Source: Magicicada septendecula (taxonomy: Eukaryota > Arthropoda > Insecta > Hemiptera > Cicadidae). Taken from it: a DNA stretch of 64,000 nt. Position 1 is the stretch's first letter, and every line of letters begins with the position of its first letter. The notes beneath the pieces were generated by a model that had not been told where the DNA came from, searched no databases, and was given only the letters and a program-made list of their open reading frames with translations. The stretch lies in assembly GCA_034769895.1 (NCBI GenBank), contig CM068372.1:241824343-241888342 (forward strand), given 5' to 3'. This document shows, piece after piece, positions 1 through 10,071 of this stretch. Both the position numbers and the translations under genes were made by a program.

Positions 1-1128
1 TCATAGAAAAAATGTACCTTGTTATCATATAAAACGCTGTAGGTAAACTACCCCTTTCTCTTAACTGATCTTCACCAAAATCAATAGGTCTTGAGTCCTC
101 TACAATTCAGGGATGCATGCAAAACATTATTTGATTCTGTTTGAATGTGCGACAGTTTGATCGTTCGTCATAAAAACAATTACTCTTGTTAAAACATAAA
201 ATGTGGCAGATAAACTACCCCTTTCCATTAACCGATCTTCACCAAAATCAACAGGCATTCAGTCTTTTACAATTGAGGAACGTATGCAAAAAAATATTTG
301 ATTCTGTTTGAATGTGCAGCAGTTATCGTTCATCATAGAAAAAATTACCGTTGTTAAAACATAAAATGTTGCAGGTAACCCCTCTCCCTTAACCGATCTT
401 CACCAAAATCAACAGACATTGAGTTCTCTATAGCTCAGGAAGGTATGCAAAACATTATTTGATTCTGTTTGAATTTGCAGGTGTTATCGTTTGCCATATA
501 AAATATCCTTGTTAAACAAAAAACGTTGCAGGTAAACTACCCCTTTCCCTTAACCGATCTTCACCAAAAACAATAGGTCTTGAGAACTCTACTATTGAAA
601 GTTGCATGCAAAAAATGATTTGATTATGTTTGAATTTGCGGCTGTTATCGTTTGCCATAGAAAATACCCTTGTTACAACATAAAACGTTGCAGGTAAACT
701 ACGCCTTTCCTTTACCCGATCTTCACCAAAAACAATAGGTCTTGAGAACTCTACAATTCAGGGCTGTATGCAAAAAATTATTTGATTCTGTTTGAATTTG
801 CGGCTGTTATTGTTTGCCATATAAAAAATTACCCTTATTTAAAAAGAAAAAGTTGCAGGTCAACTACCCCTTTCCCTAAACCGATCTTCACCAAAAACAA
901 TAGTCTTGAGTACTCTACAAATCAGGGCTGTATGCAAAAAATTATTTGATTCTGTTTGAATTTGCGTCTGTTATCGTTTACCATAGAAAAAAATCTACAG
1001 ACACACAGACACTTTTCGAAAAATGACTTTTTTCATGTTTTGAGGGTAGTACAATCAGAATCTGCAATAATCTCGACCACGATTTTTTTTTTGCATCACC
1101 ATACTTCCATTTCCTTATGGAACATGGA
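1..1128 (-). repeat. Array of ~160-bp tandem repeats, copy 1 of a dispersed family
   Basis: About seven tandem monomers of roughly 155-166 bp. Each contains recognisable blocks such as CCGATCTTCACCAAAA, TTTGATTCTGTTTGAATTTG and GTTATCGTTTGCCATA. The array is followed by a unique segment (about 980-1100) and ends in an imperfect palindrome near 1105-1128 (arms CTTCCAT and ATGGAAG). The same family lies at 42636-46192 in the opposite orientation. The left end runs off the window. There is no coding potential; the short frame at 956-1165 is the repeat itself. Class unknown, probably a non-autonomous mobile element with internal tandem repeats. Confidence 0.85.
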
Positions 1129-1765
1129 AGTAAAGTGTCCACCCAATGTTAAAATGAAATGGTAGACAGGACTAGTGTGAAGAACACTAAAAAATTATAC
1201 ACTGTACAATTTGTCAAATGTCTTGTATAGTACAGTTTTGCTCTACACAGTCACTCCACCACAATACTGTAACATTGTAATAATTGGGTCATTCTCCAAA
1301 AATGGGCAGACTTCGATAGAAGTTTTTTAAATTTAAAATATGTTTCTTTTCTCTTGATATTGTTTTTTCTGTTACATTTCATTATGCAGAATACTACTAA
1401 AGTACTGGTCCTAATCACTGATTGGTACAGTTTTTTATATAACCACTTTTAAAAATGGTATGTTCACGGAGGTGAGAAAATAATTGCACGGAGTGGAGTA
1501 TCTGTGCGAATGAGGATTAAATTTACTGCAATAAATGTTTTCAGATATTATAATAGGAAATAATATTTATTATCATGTTAGAAAATTAAAACAAAACTTT
1601 TTCTCCTTAAAATCAATATTAACAAAACTTATTTGTGTTGTCTTAAAGTATCAAAATAATAAATGCTGACATTAGGGTCAGGGTTACAAAATCATTTGCT
1701 AAAAAGTAAAATAATGGCTGTCAATAAATTCAGTTTGCACACTTCCTAAAAAGCACTGGAGAGGT

Positions 1766-2133
1766 TTAGATTAAATTTTCATAATTGTTCAAGTCATTAC
1801 TGAACATGTACTGGCCACGATTGTTCAACATTGGCTGGTCAAGTATACCAACTACATCTGATACTTCTACAGTAGATATGTCATCAACATTTGGGAAGAT
1901 GAATTTATCAGATGATGATCTTCTCATGTATTTCACTGTGTACTCTTGACAACCATCATCAGAGAATACCAATGCAATGTAATGTTTCATGCTTTTTTTG
2001 CCAGCAAATTTTATAACAACATAGTTATTTGGCTTAATATGCCTTTGCTCTGACAATGTTGTTACTTCATCATCTTCACTGTCTGTATAGACATCTTGGT
2101 AAGAAAGCCTTGTCTTACCAACGCATCTCTTTT
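1766..2133 (-). pseudogene. C-terminal exon of the unclassified DDE transposon protein
   Basis: An open frame ending at 1766 encodes a small domain with V-x-K-(F/Y)-x-G-K-K near its start, a Y-x-V-x-(Y/F)-(M/L)-R-R motif and an F-x-F-P-x-V-D-D motif. This pattern recurs at the C-terminus of this transposon protein family. The first internal Met is at 2056, but the frame stays open upstream through an acidic stretch (DSEDDE) to a plausible acceptor (CACAG) near 2133. I therefore infer that it is a 3' exon spliced to the core exon at 2436-3290. A role in DNA or chromatin binding is only a guess. Confidence 0.55.
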
Positions 2134-2369
2134 GATCTGTGGTATGGTTAAGAAATAAATCAAAACATTTTCTAACTGGGACTAGCAGACGTCATTTTAT
2201 TCTGTGAAATGAAAAGGATGTGTTTCTATAATTATGCGCAATGACATACCGTATTGAAACAAATAATTTATTTGTAAATAGTGTTGGCTATTGTTTTTTT
2301 TGGAGGGAGGGTGTATTGGTGGTAGGTCACTGTCAAACTAAAATTATATTAAACATTCAAAATTGAAAC

Positions 2370-3224
2370 TCATGAAATCAAAAGTAAAATGCAAATAAAA
2401 CAAAGGATACAATCTGATGAGCCAAGCTGGATCTGACCAATTCCATAATGAGGACATGAATCTCCAGCATAACAGTCTAGGCAGCTTAGGCGTCTTGCTT
2501 GAAGAACATCACAGTTTGCCTTGGTCCAAGATATGTGATGGATTCTCAAAGTACCTTTGAAGGTAGGTATTTTTTCAGGTAGAAGCTTGTCAAATACAAC
2601 AATATTATCATCTTCAACTGGAATCACCTCAATTCCATGGCAACTCTTTTGAAGTTCCTCAGTGAACCTCTCATAATTCGGGATATCTTCTCCTCTTGCA
2701 ACAATTGCATCTGCGATTCTTTTGAGGCAGCCACCTACACCATCAGGAGCCCCCTTGCCATGGCCACTCTCGCTGTAGTGCCAGCTGATTGTTTCAATAT
2801 CAAGGGACTTGGCAAGATATCTTCCTATGAAGTAAAACATTTTTCGGTTTCTATATTGAGTTGCTGGGCTATCACTCAAAAAGTGCACGTTCTTCAAATT
2901 TGGGATCATCAATTTTACCTTCCTACATATTGGATCTAAATGTACGCAAATAGCAGACGGATCATGTCTGAGATTACGAGACACTGTGCAATAACATGTT
3001 GACTTCATAACAGATGACTGTGGACACTTATAATAAACGACAACTGTATATAATGTAATTTGAGGTTTAGATCCCCCAAAGTGAGCTGCCTGGATCTCTT
3101 TCCCATATTTACAAACATAATTTTCAGAAAAATCTATATGTATCAACACATCTTCAAACGTCAAGTTTTCTTTTATAGCCGCAACTGTAGCTTGTTGGTG
3201 TTTCATATTACAAACATGTATCAA
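2370..3224 (-). pseudogene. RNase H-like (DDE) core of the unclassified transposon
   Basis: A 284-residue frame with the blocks expected of a DDE transposase core: IHIDFSENYVCKYG near residues 27-40 (first Asp), FLSDSPATQYRN near 115-126 (second Asp), and SGHGKGAPDGVGG near 153-165 with conserved His/Asp residues. It ends in a Cys/His cluster around CLDCYAGDSCPHYG, after which the frame reads into probable intron. Coding similarity continues upstream of the annotated Met as far as about 3290, so the start is artificial. An in-frame stop and a frame change separate it from the preceding part at 3329-3730. Probably inactive. The superfamily is uncertain; the spacing is distantly reminiscent of MULE- or hAT-like folds. 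Confidence 0.7.
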
Positions 3225-3328
3225 AAATGTATAAAGATATTGTTTTAAGTTTGCGAAAGCTTCTACTTTTGTTGATGTAACTTCCTGTTTCAGAGTCCTC
3301 TGTCATATCTTTTCTTTCCCTTTTATTA

Positions 3329-3730
3329 TCACGTTAATTTTTTTGTTACCCATCGCTCATAAGTTATAAGTTCATCATCTTCAAATGTTTCACTGATGGT
3401 AACCGTTTTATCTTTGCACGAATTGCAAATTCTCATCAAGCACTCTTCTTTTATATGTTCACTTTCACAACACAAGGCTTTACATAACTCATGTGGGGAA
3501 CATTCTTTAATTACTTTATTCTGATACAACTTCCTAGTAATGAGAGCCATATTTTCATGAACTGAGCACAAACAAGTATTTCTATCTGTAACTTTTGGTG
3601 ACACTATCCAAAATGGACGCAGTTTGCAAAAGGAAGCATAACTTAATTTAACATGAGTATTTTCTAAAATAAAAGTTTTATGAAGGTTAAACATATTTAA
3701 ATTATATTTAAACATATGAAGGTCAGTCAT
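3329..3730 (-). pseudogene. Middle segment of the transposon protein (Cys/His-containing)
   Basis: A 133-residue frame. It includes a KLSYASFCKLRPFWIV-type block followed by DRNTCLCSVHENM, which contains a C-x-C-x2-H pattern, and later C-x2-C pairs (ICNSC), suggesting metal binding. It overlaps the end of the upstream 304-residue frame by a few bases in another phase. The overlap falls where related proteins are continuous, so I read this as a one-base frameshift in a decayed gene and not as a separate gene. It ends after a YERWVTKK motif; the next frame, at 3224, resumes the same protein after a short broken stretch. Confidence 0.65.
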
Positions 3731-4637
3731 TAAGTAGTCTTTTCTGTTTTTTAGATTTCTTTAGGGTGATTGTGTCCTTTTTGCCTGGACACACTCTGCT
3801 GTTTTCATCCTTCTCCAAAAATGCTGCAACATATTTGCTTGCTACTTTCAAACCTCTATTTACTTTCATTTTATTTACACTTCTTCTGATACCTCCACCT
3901 TGAAGCATTTTGTGCGATAGAATGTTACCGACCTGAGAAAGGTACTTATACTTCTTAACTATCTTACCAGCTATACTAGATACAACGTGCCTGGATTTTG
4001 ATTTATTTTTGAAATTCTCTTTTAACTGCTTTACTATAACTTCACCAAAGAGCAATTTCTTTTTCACCTCAGGTGAGAAGCGCTGACCTTTTGTGAGTTC
4101 TGTCAAAATTTTTTTAGGTGTATCTTTTCTGGCTTCTTGCAATCTGTATGCCCTTTTTTTGTACATCTGAACTCTTTTCTCACATTCCTTTAGTTTATTT
4201 TCTAATGCCTTAATTTTACTTTTTAGTTCAGTCCTGTTTCTACGCCGTTTCTTTATCCCAAGGGCTAGCCTGTTGTTACCGACTTCGCTGTTTCCACTTG
4301 AGCCATGTTGGGGAGTAGGTGGTGGTGTACTTTCCTCTAGCATTCTATTAATTTTATCATTCCTTTTTTTCAATTCATAATATCTCCTACTTCTTCCTCG
4401 CCAGTCTTTTCTGATCTTTCTCTGCTCACGTTGACTCATGTCCCCTATAAGTTTTATTTTTCTTGCTTCTTTCCTTGCATGGTATCGCTCCCTTTCCTTT
4501 TGTTTAGCTTCCTCATATCTGACTGGATCATTCTTTATTGATTCTCTGAGTTTCCGCATGAATTCCTTCTTCTTTTCATTTGAAGATTTTGAAGCTTTGG
4601 TCTTCCTTGGAATATTTTCTTTTTTGTTCTTGGCCAT
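3723..4637 (-). CDS. Basic N-terminal part of the unclassified transposon protein
   Basis: A 304-residue open frame and the 5' part of the transposon gene. It is highly basic: an N-terminal segment rich in Lys/Arg/Glu with ERERYHARKEARK-like heptads, a short Ser/Pro linker (about residues 104-118), then a predicted coiled coil around residues 135-165. A block near 170-200 resembles the conserved RFSPEVKKKLLFGE region of this family. The likely function is DNA binding or multimerisation of the transposase. The start at 4637 follows an AT-rich region with no frame-compatible upstream extension. A frameshift near 3723 breaks continuity with the rest of the protein. Confidence 0.6.
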   Translation of the reverse strand: MAKNKKENIPRKTKASKSSNEKKKEFMRKLRESIKNDPVRYEEAKQKERERYHARKEARKIKLIGDMSQREQRKIRKDWRGRSRRYYELKKRNDKINRMLEESTPPPTPQHGSSGNSEVGNNRLALGIKKRRRNRTELKSKIKALENKLKECEKRVQMYKKRAYRLQEARKDTPKKILTELTKGQRFSPEVKKKLLFGEVIVKQLKENFKNKSKSRHVVSSIAGKIVKKYKYLSQVGNILSHKMLQGGGIRRSVNKMKVNRGLKVASKYVAAFLEKDENSRVCPGKKDTITLKKSKKQKRLLND

Positions 4638-4786
4638 TATATTACTGTAAAAATAAAGCCTAATTTTAGGAAAAATACTTTCCCAGTTTCATTATTTAGA
4701 TAACCAATTAGACAGTGTACTAAGGAGAAATCCATATAACACAATATTATAAAGTAGACTACTGCATCACAAACTACGTTACTTGT

Positions 4787-5377
4787 TCTCACCTCCGTGA
4801 ATAGCACTCAAGGATAACAGTAACGGAGGTGAGATTTTTCTCTTTTTTGTTGAGCTACTTGAAAACATTTGAGGTTAGGAAATCTCACTTTTAGAGTTAG
4901 ACTCTGTATTACTTATGATTATAATTTTTAGTATAATTAAATCATTAGTCATAAAACTTTACCATCAGGAGTATGCTTCGGAGGTGATAAAGTCCAATTA
5001 CCAAATCTCCACTAGCACTTCCATACACCGAAAACAATACTGAGAAAAGCACATGCACAACTTGGCTTCAGGCAGCTGACAAGATGGCTGCCAAAAGTGG
5101 GTCCAATGAAGCTAGGAAGCCTACAGTGCTATCTGTGGTGGTATTATTGAATTTTTTTCATTTTTCACGGAGGTGAGACTTCACTTGGGGACATGCATAT
5201 TCAGTGCAAAAAAGTCTTATTTATAAAATAATACAAATGTTCTTGAAGTGTTTGTGGGTAATTTTTCAGCTGCTTATTCCTATTATAATAGCAAAATGGC
5301 CTGGAAACTAAAATGTATCAAATTATGAAATGATCAAAATGCCAAGTCCGGCGTGGGGACATGACACGGAGGTGAGA
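4787..5377. repeat. Subterminal CACGGAGGTGAGA repeats of the DDE transposon
   Basis: The motif TCACGGAGGTGAGA occurs at 4787-4800 (inverted), 4821-4835 (TAACGGAGGTGAGAT), 4977-4989 (degenerate), 5165-5178 and 5364-5377. It occurs once more near the other end at 1464-1477, with a degenerate copy near 1485. All copies lie in the non-coding ends of the element and none inside the gene. Such clustering is typical of transposase-binding subterminal repeats; binding itself is inferred. Confidence 0.65.
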
Positions 5378-5659
5378 TCTCACATACTGTACTCTAAAAT
5401 TTAAAAAACTAAAACCTTTATTGAAAAAATAGATTATGGGACCAAATAGATCTTATTTCAGGCTAACCTACAATAATAATTTATAATTCATAAAAACATA
5501 TTTTAGACCAGAAAACCAACTGGGACACAAATCTGCCCTTTTTTGGAGAATGACCCAATTACAATGGCATTATAATCTAAAATTCTGTACAAGCTGTAGA
5601 CATTTCCACCCTGGTGAATACAGTAACAACCAGGAAATAACACTGTTATGAAATCAGGT

Positions 5660-5871
5660 CCCGGGCCCAAACCATAAAATCAAGGTGCGTTTTTCAGCCC
5701 TCAGGTCGACTCAGCCTGTTGAAAATAAGTACCTGGGATAACATCCTGGGGATAATAATGAGTGGCTGAAGCATAGTGCTGGCCACACTACCTTCCTTGT
5801 ATGCCGTACGGCTCACAATAGGTAGCCTACCCTGCCTACTCCTAAGCTACTTCGGTGGTATACATGGGAGC

Positions 5872-5900
<29 letters not shown>
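5660..5900 (+). mobile_element. SINE-like element with (TTA)n tail and 14-bp target duplication
   Basis: TTATGAAATCAGGT occurs at 5646-5659 and again at 5901-5914, flanking about 240 bp that start CCCGGGCCC and end in a (ATT)n run. The body is GC-richer than its surroundings and has no open frame. The long direct repeat plus simple-repeat tail is the structure of a LINE-mobilised SINE. I could not identify clear A and B boxes by eye, so the class (tRNA-derived or other) is open. Confidence 0.8.
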
Positions 5901-5904
<4 letters not shown>

Positions 5905-5914
5905 GAAATCAGGT

Positions 5915-6370
5915 TGGTAAACATAATGCAGATTAAGTTACCATAATTTTTGTTTCTAGAGCTGTTCAAAATTTATGTGCATACACGTATATGAACAAAC
6001 TGACTCCATAACAATACGATTTTTAACAATGGAGTATGATAACTCCATAACTGAGTCTATAACAATGATGTAGTGTACCATTAACAGAAAATACGATTAA
6101 TTTTTCTGGATCTGAATACATTATTTCCATTCTGTCCATTTGAAATAAGTCTACTGCCTACATGCCTATGCATACGCCATTTCTCAAATGCTCATTATCA
6201 AAATTAGATTTAATAAAAGTCAGGTTTGGTTTTGATAAAATTGTAGTGTTAATTTCCATGAGAACATTAGATTTCTGGGGAAAAATCAAAACATACAGTC
6301 CTTGAAATATCAATTAAAATGTATAAATATTAGTGCACAATATGGGAAAGTGATACTGTTTAGACAATAA
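5915..6370. other. Non-coding spacer between SINE and Gypsy-1
   Basis: AT-rich sequence with no open frame of note and no repeat structure I can recognise. It ends with ATAA, the left copy of the Gypsy-1 target duplication (6367-6370). Confidence 0.6.
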
Positions 6371-7548
6371 TGTAACGGGGCTAAAGGGAAGGGTTTTCAT
6401 TTTATTAAAGTTATAAAATTATTTTCCATCTGCACGGTCAGTCCCAATGTGAAATAAAATTGTCGTCAAAGGAACAATGAAGTGAAATTGTGAACGGCGA
6501 GGTGGCAATGGAATGCGATGCCGAGTCTAAACACACGGTAATTAAGCATTGAGGCACGTACAAAGACGCGCAACAGGAACATGTGCGCATAGACGATGCA
6601 CATCAGACTCCAAAGGGATGCCACGAAAAATGGCAAGAGACGAAGACTTTTGTTCCATGCGGTCCGTTCCTGCCGGATACTCTTAGAGGCCACGCCTTCC
6701 ACAGCCTCAATATTTTCGCCAGTCAGCATCGTCAACACCAGTGCACAATGCCAAACCATGCTACCTAAACGGTAACGAAAAACTCTGTAATCTAAGGGGC
6801 CGTGTATGTTACCGGAAGCAGTCAGACAAAGTGGGGTTTTAGTTAGTCGTCGTTTCATCAGTTGACGACACACTTCCCCTGGCCGGGATTCATAAAATAA
6901 TTCGTGCATGAAGAAAAATTTTCTAACATACACATAAATAGTGAAAATGTACTTTAAAACAACCTCTCGATTCGAAATGCGTACCGTGGAGACCGGAAAG
7001 TGAAAAATGTGAAAAACTTTCGAACAAATCTGTAGTGCGGCGCGTGGTTATCAGAGGCGCCAAGAGAAGCAATCGACGAGCTATTTCCCTATTTAATTAA
7101 TTTTACTAATTCAATGAGCGCTCTAAAAAATATGGGTATGTAAAAATTTGTGTGAATGGAATGAATGGGCAACCTGGGTCGTCTTCCTAGACTGTAAGTA
7201 AATTTTGTTCTTAATTAAGGCATTTATCATGTTAAAAAATTATAACAATGAAATTCAAAAGTTAAAAATAATGTGAAAAGATTAATATTTTTGATATTTC
7301 ATACATGGAAGGGAGTGGGAAGAAGAGATGTTTATTAATCGTAAATAAAATGTTATCTGCTAAGTGATATACTTTGTTAAATAAATCATTTCAAACACAT
7401 TATTTCATTTGCTGCACTGATCAGTTCGTCGTACGAGTGGGGTTAGTTCACCACGAGAGATCCGGCCAGATCACGTAAAAGAAATAAAGGTAGGTGGAAG
7501 TTTGAAACTTTTTTAATATAATAAATAAAATAAATAAATAAAGTTACA
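6371..7548 (+). repeat. Gypsy-1 5' LTR
   Basis: 1178 bp, TGTAACGGGG at the start and AAAGTTACA at the end, with an ATAATAAATAAAATAAATAA tract just before the end that could supply polyadenylation signals. It matches 25806-26968 along its whole length apart from scattered substitutions and small indels (for example four extra bases in the AATAAA-rich tract). Short minus-strand frames here occur in both LTRs and are not genes. Confidence 0.95.
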
Positions 7549-7570
7549 ATGGCGCCATGACTGCAGGATG
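7549..7570 (+). promoter_or_regulatory. Putative primer-binding site of Gypsy-1
   Basis: Immediately after the LTR comes A then TGGCGCCATGACTGCAGG. A TGG just inside the 5' LTR is the usual start of a tRNA primer-binding site. The tRNA cannot be named from sequence alone. Confidence 0.5.
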
Positions 7571-7750
7571 TAATATAATAAAAAGTTGTATTACACCGGC
7601 CTATTTTGACAGTGCAGAAAGTGAAATACGGTTATGAAAGAAAAATTAATTTACGTAAAAGTCACGTAGTTATGATAGGAATTATTTTATGTATGCTATA
7701 GCATAATATTTTGAATTTATTGTAGTTAGAGCAAGTAATAAACCAGTAAA

Positions 7751-9553
7751 ATGTCTGACAACGAAAAAGAGAACAATTTGATAGATTCAGTTGTGAGTGA
7801 GAGTGGCCTTGGGTCAATGGACCCGTCACCAAGTGTGGGCGAATTAAGTCAGTCAATGCCAACAGCTGATTTGAGCGTTCAATCTGTAACTAACGCTAAC
7901 CTAACCGAGTCAATTACAATTAATAATGCAGCAGCACAATCTACTCCTGTAGTGACAAAAATAAAAGAAAAATAATGGTCAATGGACGATATCATGAATT
8001 TTATGAGTAAACGTTTTGATAGTAGTGACGATAAAATAAATAAACGTTTTGATGCCAATGACGAAAAGTTCGATAGAATAAATTGTCGTTTCGATGTTAA
8101 TGATACCAAATTTGACCAATTAAGTAATGACATTAAAGAACAGAAAATAAAATGTGAACAACAAAATATTAAAAATGATATTAATTTTAAAGAACTTAAA
8201 GAACAAAGTATTAAGTCTGAGCAGAGTATAAATGTAAAGGTTGATTATCTGAATAATGTATTATGTAAACGTGTTGATGAACGTTGTGAAAATATCAAAG
8301 TACAATTGGCAGAGTCTATGAACGATCAATTACAGTGCCGTGTTTCTGATATAAAAAATGAGATAACAAATAAAGTAGAAAAACAGATCACGGAACAATA
8401 TAGTGTAATAAACACAATTGTGGAGAAACAGATGAATGAATGTAATGCTAATACTGAATATAAAATTAGTTATGCTATGAATAAAATTGAAAGTAATGAC
8501 CATAAAATAAGTGAAATAGAAAATAGTTGTAAGACTGAATTTAAAACAATACACAATACAATAAGTGACCTTGAATCTGATAATAACAATAAATTAATAA
8601 ACGTTGAAAGGAATATTATGAATGTAAAAAATGAGTTGAGTATGGCCATCAGCCAACAAGTAAACACTGTTACCGAACGAGTAATTATGACTCGCGACGT
8701 AAGCAGTGACGTTGAATTAGAGTCGTTTAGTTGTGAAAATAAAAGAGTGCATCCTATGCAATTCCTTAATAGAGTGAGGGAGTTTAATAAGTTTAATACT
8801 AGTAGCTGGGAGATACAATTATTAAAAATTTTTAAATGTTTCAAAGGTAGTTCGGAGATATGGGCCGAGGTACACAAAACAGAGTGGGGGTGTTTCGAAA
8901 GTTTCGAGGCCCCATTCAGAAATAAATATTGGTCTGAAGAAGACCAAGAGGTGTTACGTAGTAGAATTATGGGAACCGGGAACTTTGGGGGACCCAATAA
9001 TAACATAACAGGGTATGTAATGAAAATATTTAGTGAGGCGAAATACCTAGAACCGCCAATGCCGTTCAGATCCTTTGTTAGACATATAAGTAAATATTTA
9101 CCAAAGGAAGTACAGATATCATTAATGACGCGTGAGATAGTCAATATTAGCGAATTGGAGAATATTTTAGATGTGTTTCAGAACATCCGTGACCAAGAAA
9201 TGAGTCGTCGCCACAACCAACAGAATATGAACAACGGAGGGAACCATGGTCCGCAAAGGGGACCGCCACATGGACAGGCATACCCCAGACGAGAACAAAA
9301 TAATAGAGGCCCAATGTGGACTTGTCCGGCGTGTTCGCAGGAAAATTATGCATCACAAAATTTTTGTTTTAGATGTAGGAGAGAGAGATCGGGTCAGCGA
9401 CAGGGAACACAACCCGACCAGAACAACCATGCATACCAGCGAAGGGGAGATGGACAAGGAGGAGCGCCGAGAGGTAACGACCATGGAAAACAGGTGAACC
9501 GGAGTGAAAGTGGATACAACCCAGCGGTGGCGAGCACGTCTGCGGTAAACTAA
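7751..9553 (+). pseudogene. Gypsy-1 gag, coiled-coil Gag with RanBP2-type zinc finger, one nonsense codon
   Basis: The frame starts at ATG 7751 and is interrupted by TAA at 7973-7975, then stays open in the same phase to 9553. The N-terminal half is long coiled coil, with repeated F-D-x-N-D-x-K-F-D-type units near the second start. A capsid-like region follows (FLNRVREFNKF, then a W-rich segment ending RSRIMGTGNFGG). The C-terminus is rich in Gly/Arg/Gln/Asn. In place of a CCHC knuckle it has W446-x-C448-x2-C451-x3-N455-x6-C462-x2-C465 (numbered from 7982), the exact RanBP2-finger spacing. The Gypsy-2 Gag is homologous and intact, which shows that the TAA is a mutation. Confidence 0.85.
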
Positions 9554-9582
9554 GAGAGACAATGGAGAACAGGACCTGACCG

Positions 9583-10071
9583 TTGTCGACGGAGGATTCT
9601 GGGGTCCAAATAAATGACAGCTATCAAAACAACATCATCATAACCGATTTGTTTGAGGAGTTAATGGAGGAAGAGGACGTCGAAGCAGTTAGACGGGAGA
9701 ATGGACTGACCGAGGTGAAAATCAACATTGAAGGTAAGGAGATAAAAACTTTGATAGACAAAGGTAGTGAAATCTCTGTTACTTCCGAACACATACTAGA
9801 TGAATTGAAAGAATTAAATACAAATATTCCATCTTTGCCAGTTGCGGGAGTGACTACTGTAGGCATTACGGGCGTTAGGAGTAAAAGGGTCACTAAACAA
9901 GTACATTTAAATGTGGTAATTAACGGTGTAGGGTATGATAATACATTTCTAGTTGTACGTGGATTAAATCTTGAGGTTATATTGGGGAATGATTTTCTGA
10001 TTAAACATAAGGCGGTGATTGATTTCCAGAAACGGGTGTTAGAATTAAATAATGAAATAGAACCAGTTTAG
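9583..10071 (+). pseudogene. Gypsy-1 pol, protease region
   Basis: Retropepsin-like region, in the -1 phase relative to gag, as in Gypsy-2. The catalytic triplet aligned to Asp-Thr-Gly of Gypsy-2 reads Asp-Lys-Gly here (LIDKGSEISV), which should abolish activity. The VILGNDFL motif downstream is kept. A TGA at 9577-9579 separates it from gag where Gypsy-2 is open, and TAG at 10069-10071 cuts it from the RT part; the frame continues beyond in the same phase. The encoded peptide would have been cleaved from a Gag-Pol polyprotein. Confidence 0.8.

Larger units (their letters stand above)
1286..5556 (-). mobile_element. Unclassified DDE-type DNA transposon with TIRs and AATT target duplication
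   Basis: The ends are inverted repeats: GGGTCATTCTCCAAAAATGG at 1286 and its complement ending at 5556, matching over about 28 bp with one or two differences. AATT flanks both sides (1282-1285 and 5557-5560), though a TA duplication with a slightly longer TIR is also possible. Inside, on the minus strand, lies one decayed gene with a basic N-terminal part, a Cys/His-containing part, an RNase H-like core and a C-terminal domain. CACGGAGGTGAGA-type motifs recur near both ends. I recognise the protein as a family repeated in many animal genomes but cannot assign a named superfamily. Confidence 0.8.

Noticed and set aside
1-1128. Regular ~160-bp repeats considered as a CRISPR-like array
   Set aside because: Monomers are head-to-tail tandem copies without unique spacers, and the context is eukaryotic.
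956-1165. 69-residue frame in the repeat array
   Set aside because: Part of a non-coding repeat; the equivalent frames at 42604 and 42965 are similar only because the DNA is repeated.
6466-6933. 155-residue minus-strand frame
   Set aside because: It lies inside the Gypsy-1 5' LTR; the matching frame in the 3' LTR is broken, so no coding constraint is visible.
8470-9144. 224-residue minus-strand frame opposite gag
   Set aside because: Shadow of the AT-rich gag coding sequence.
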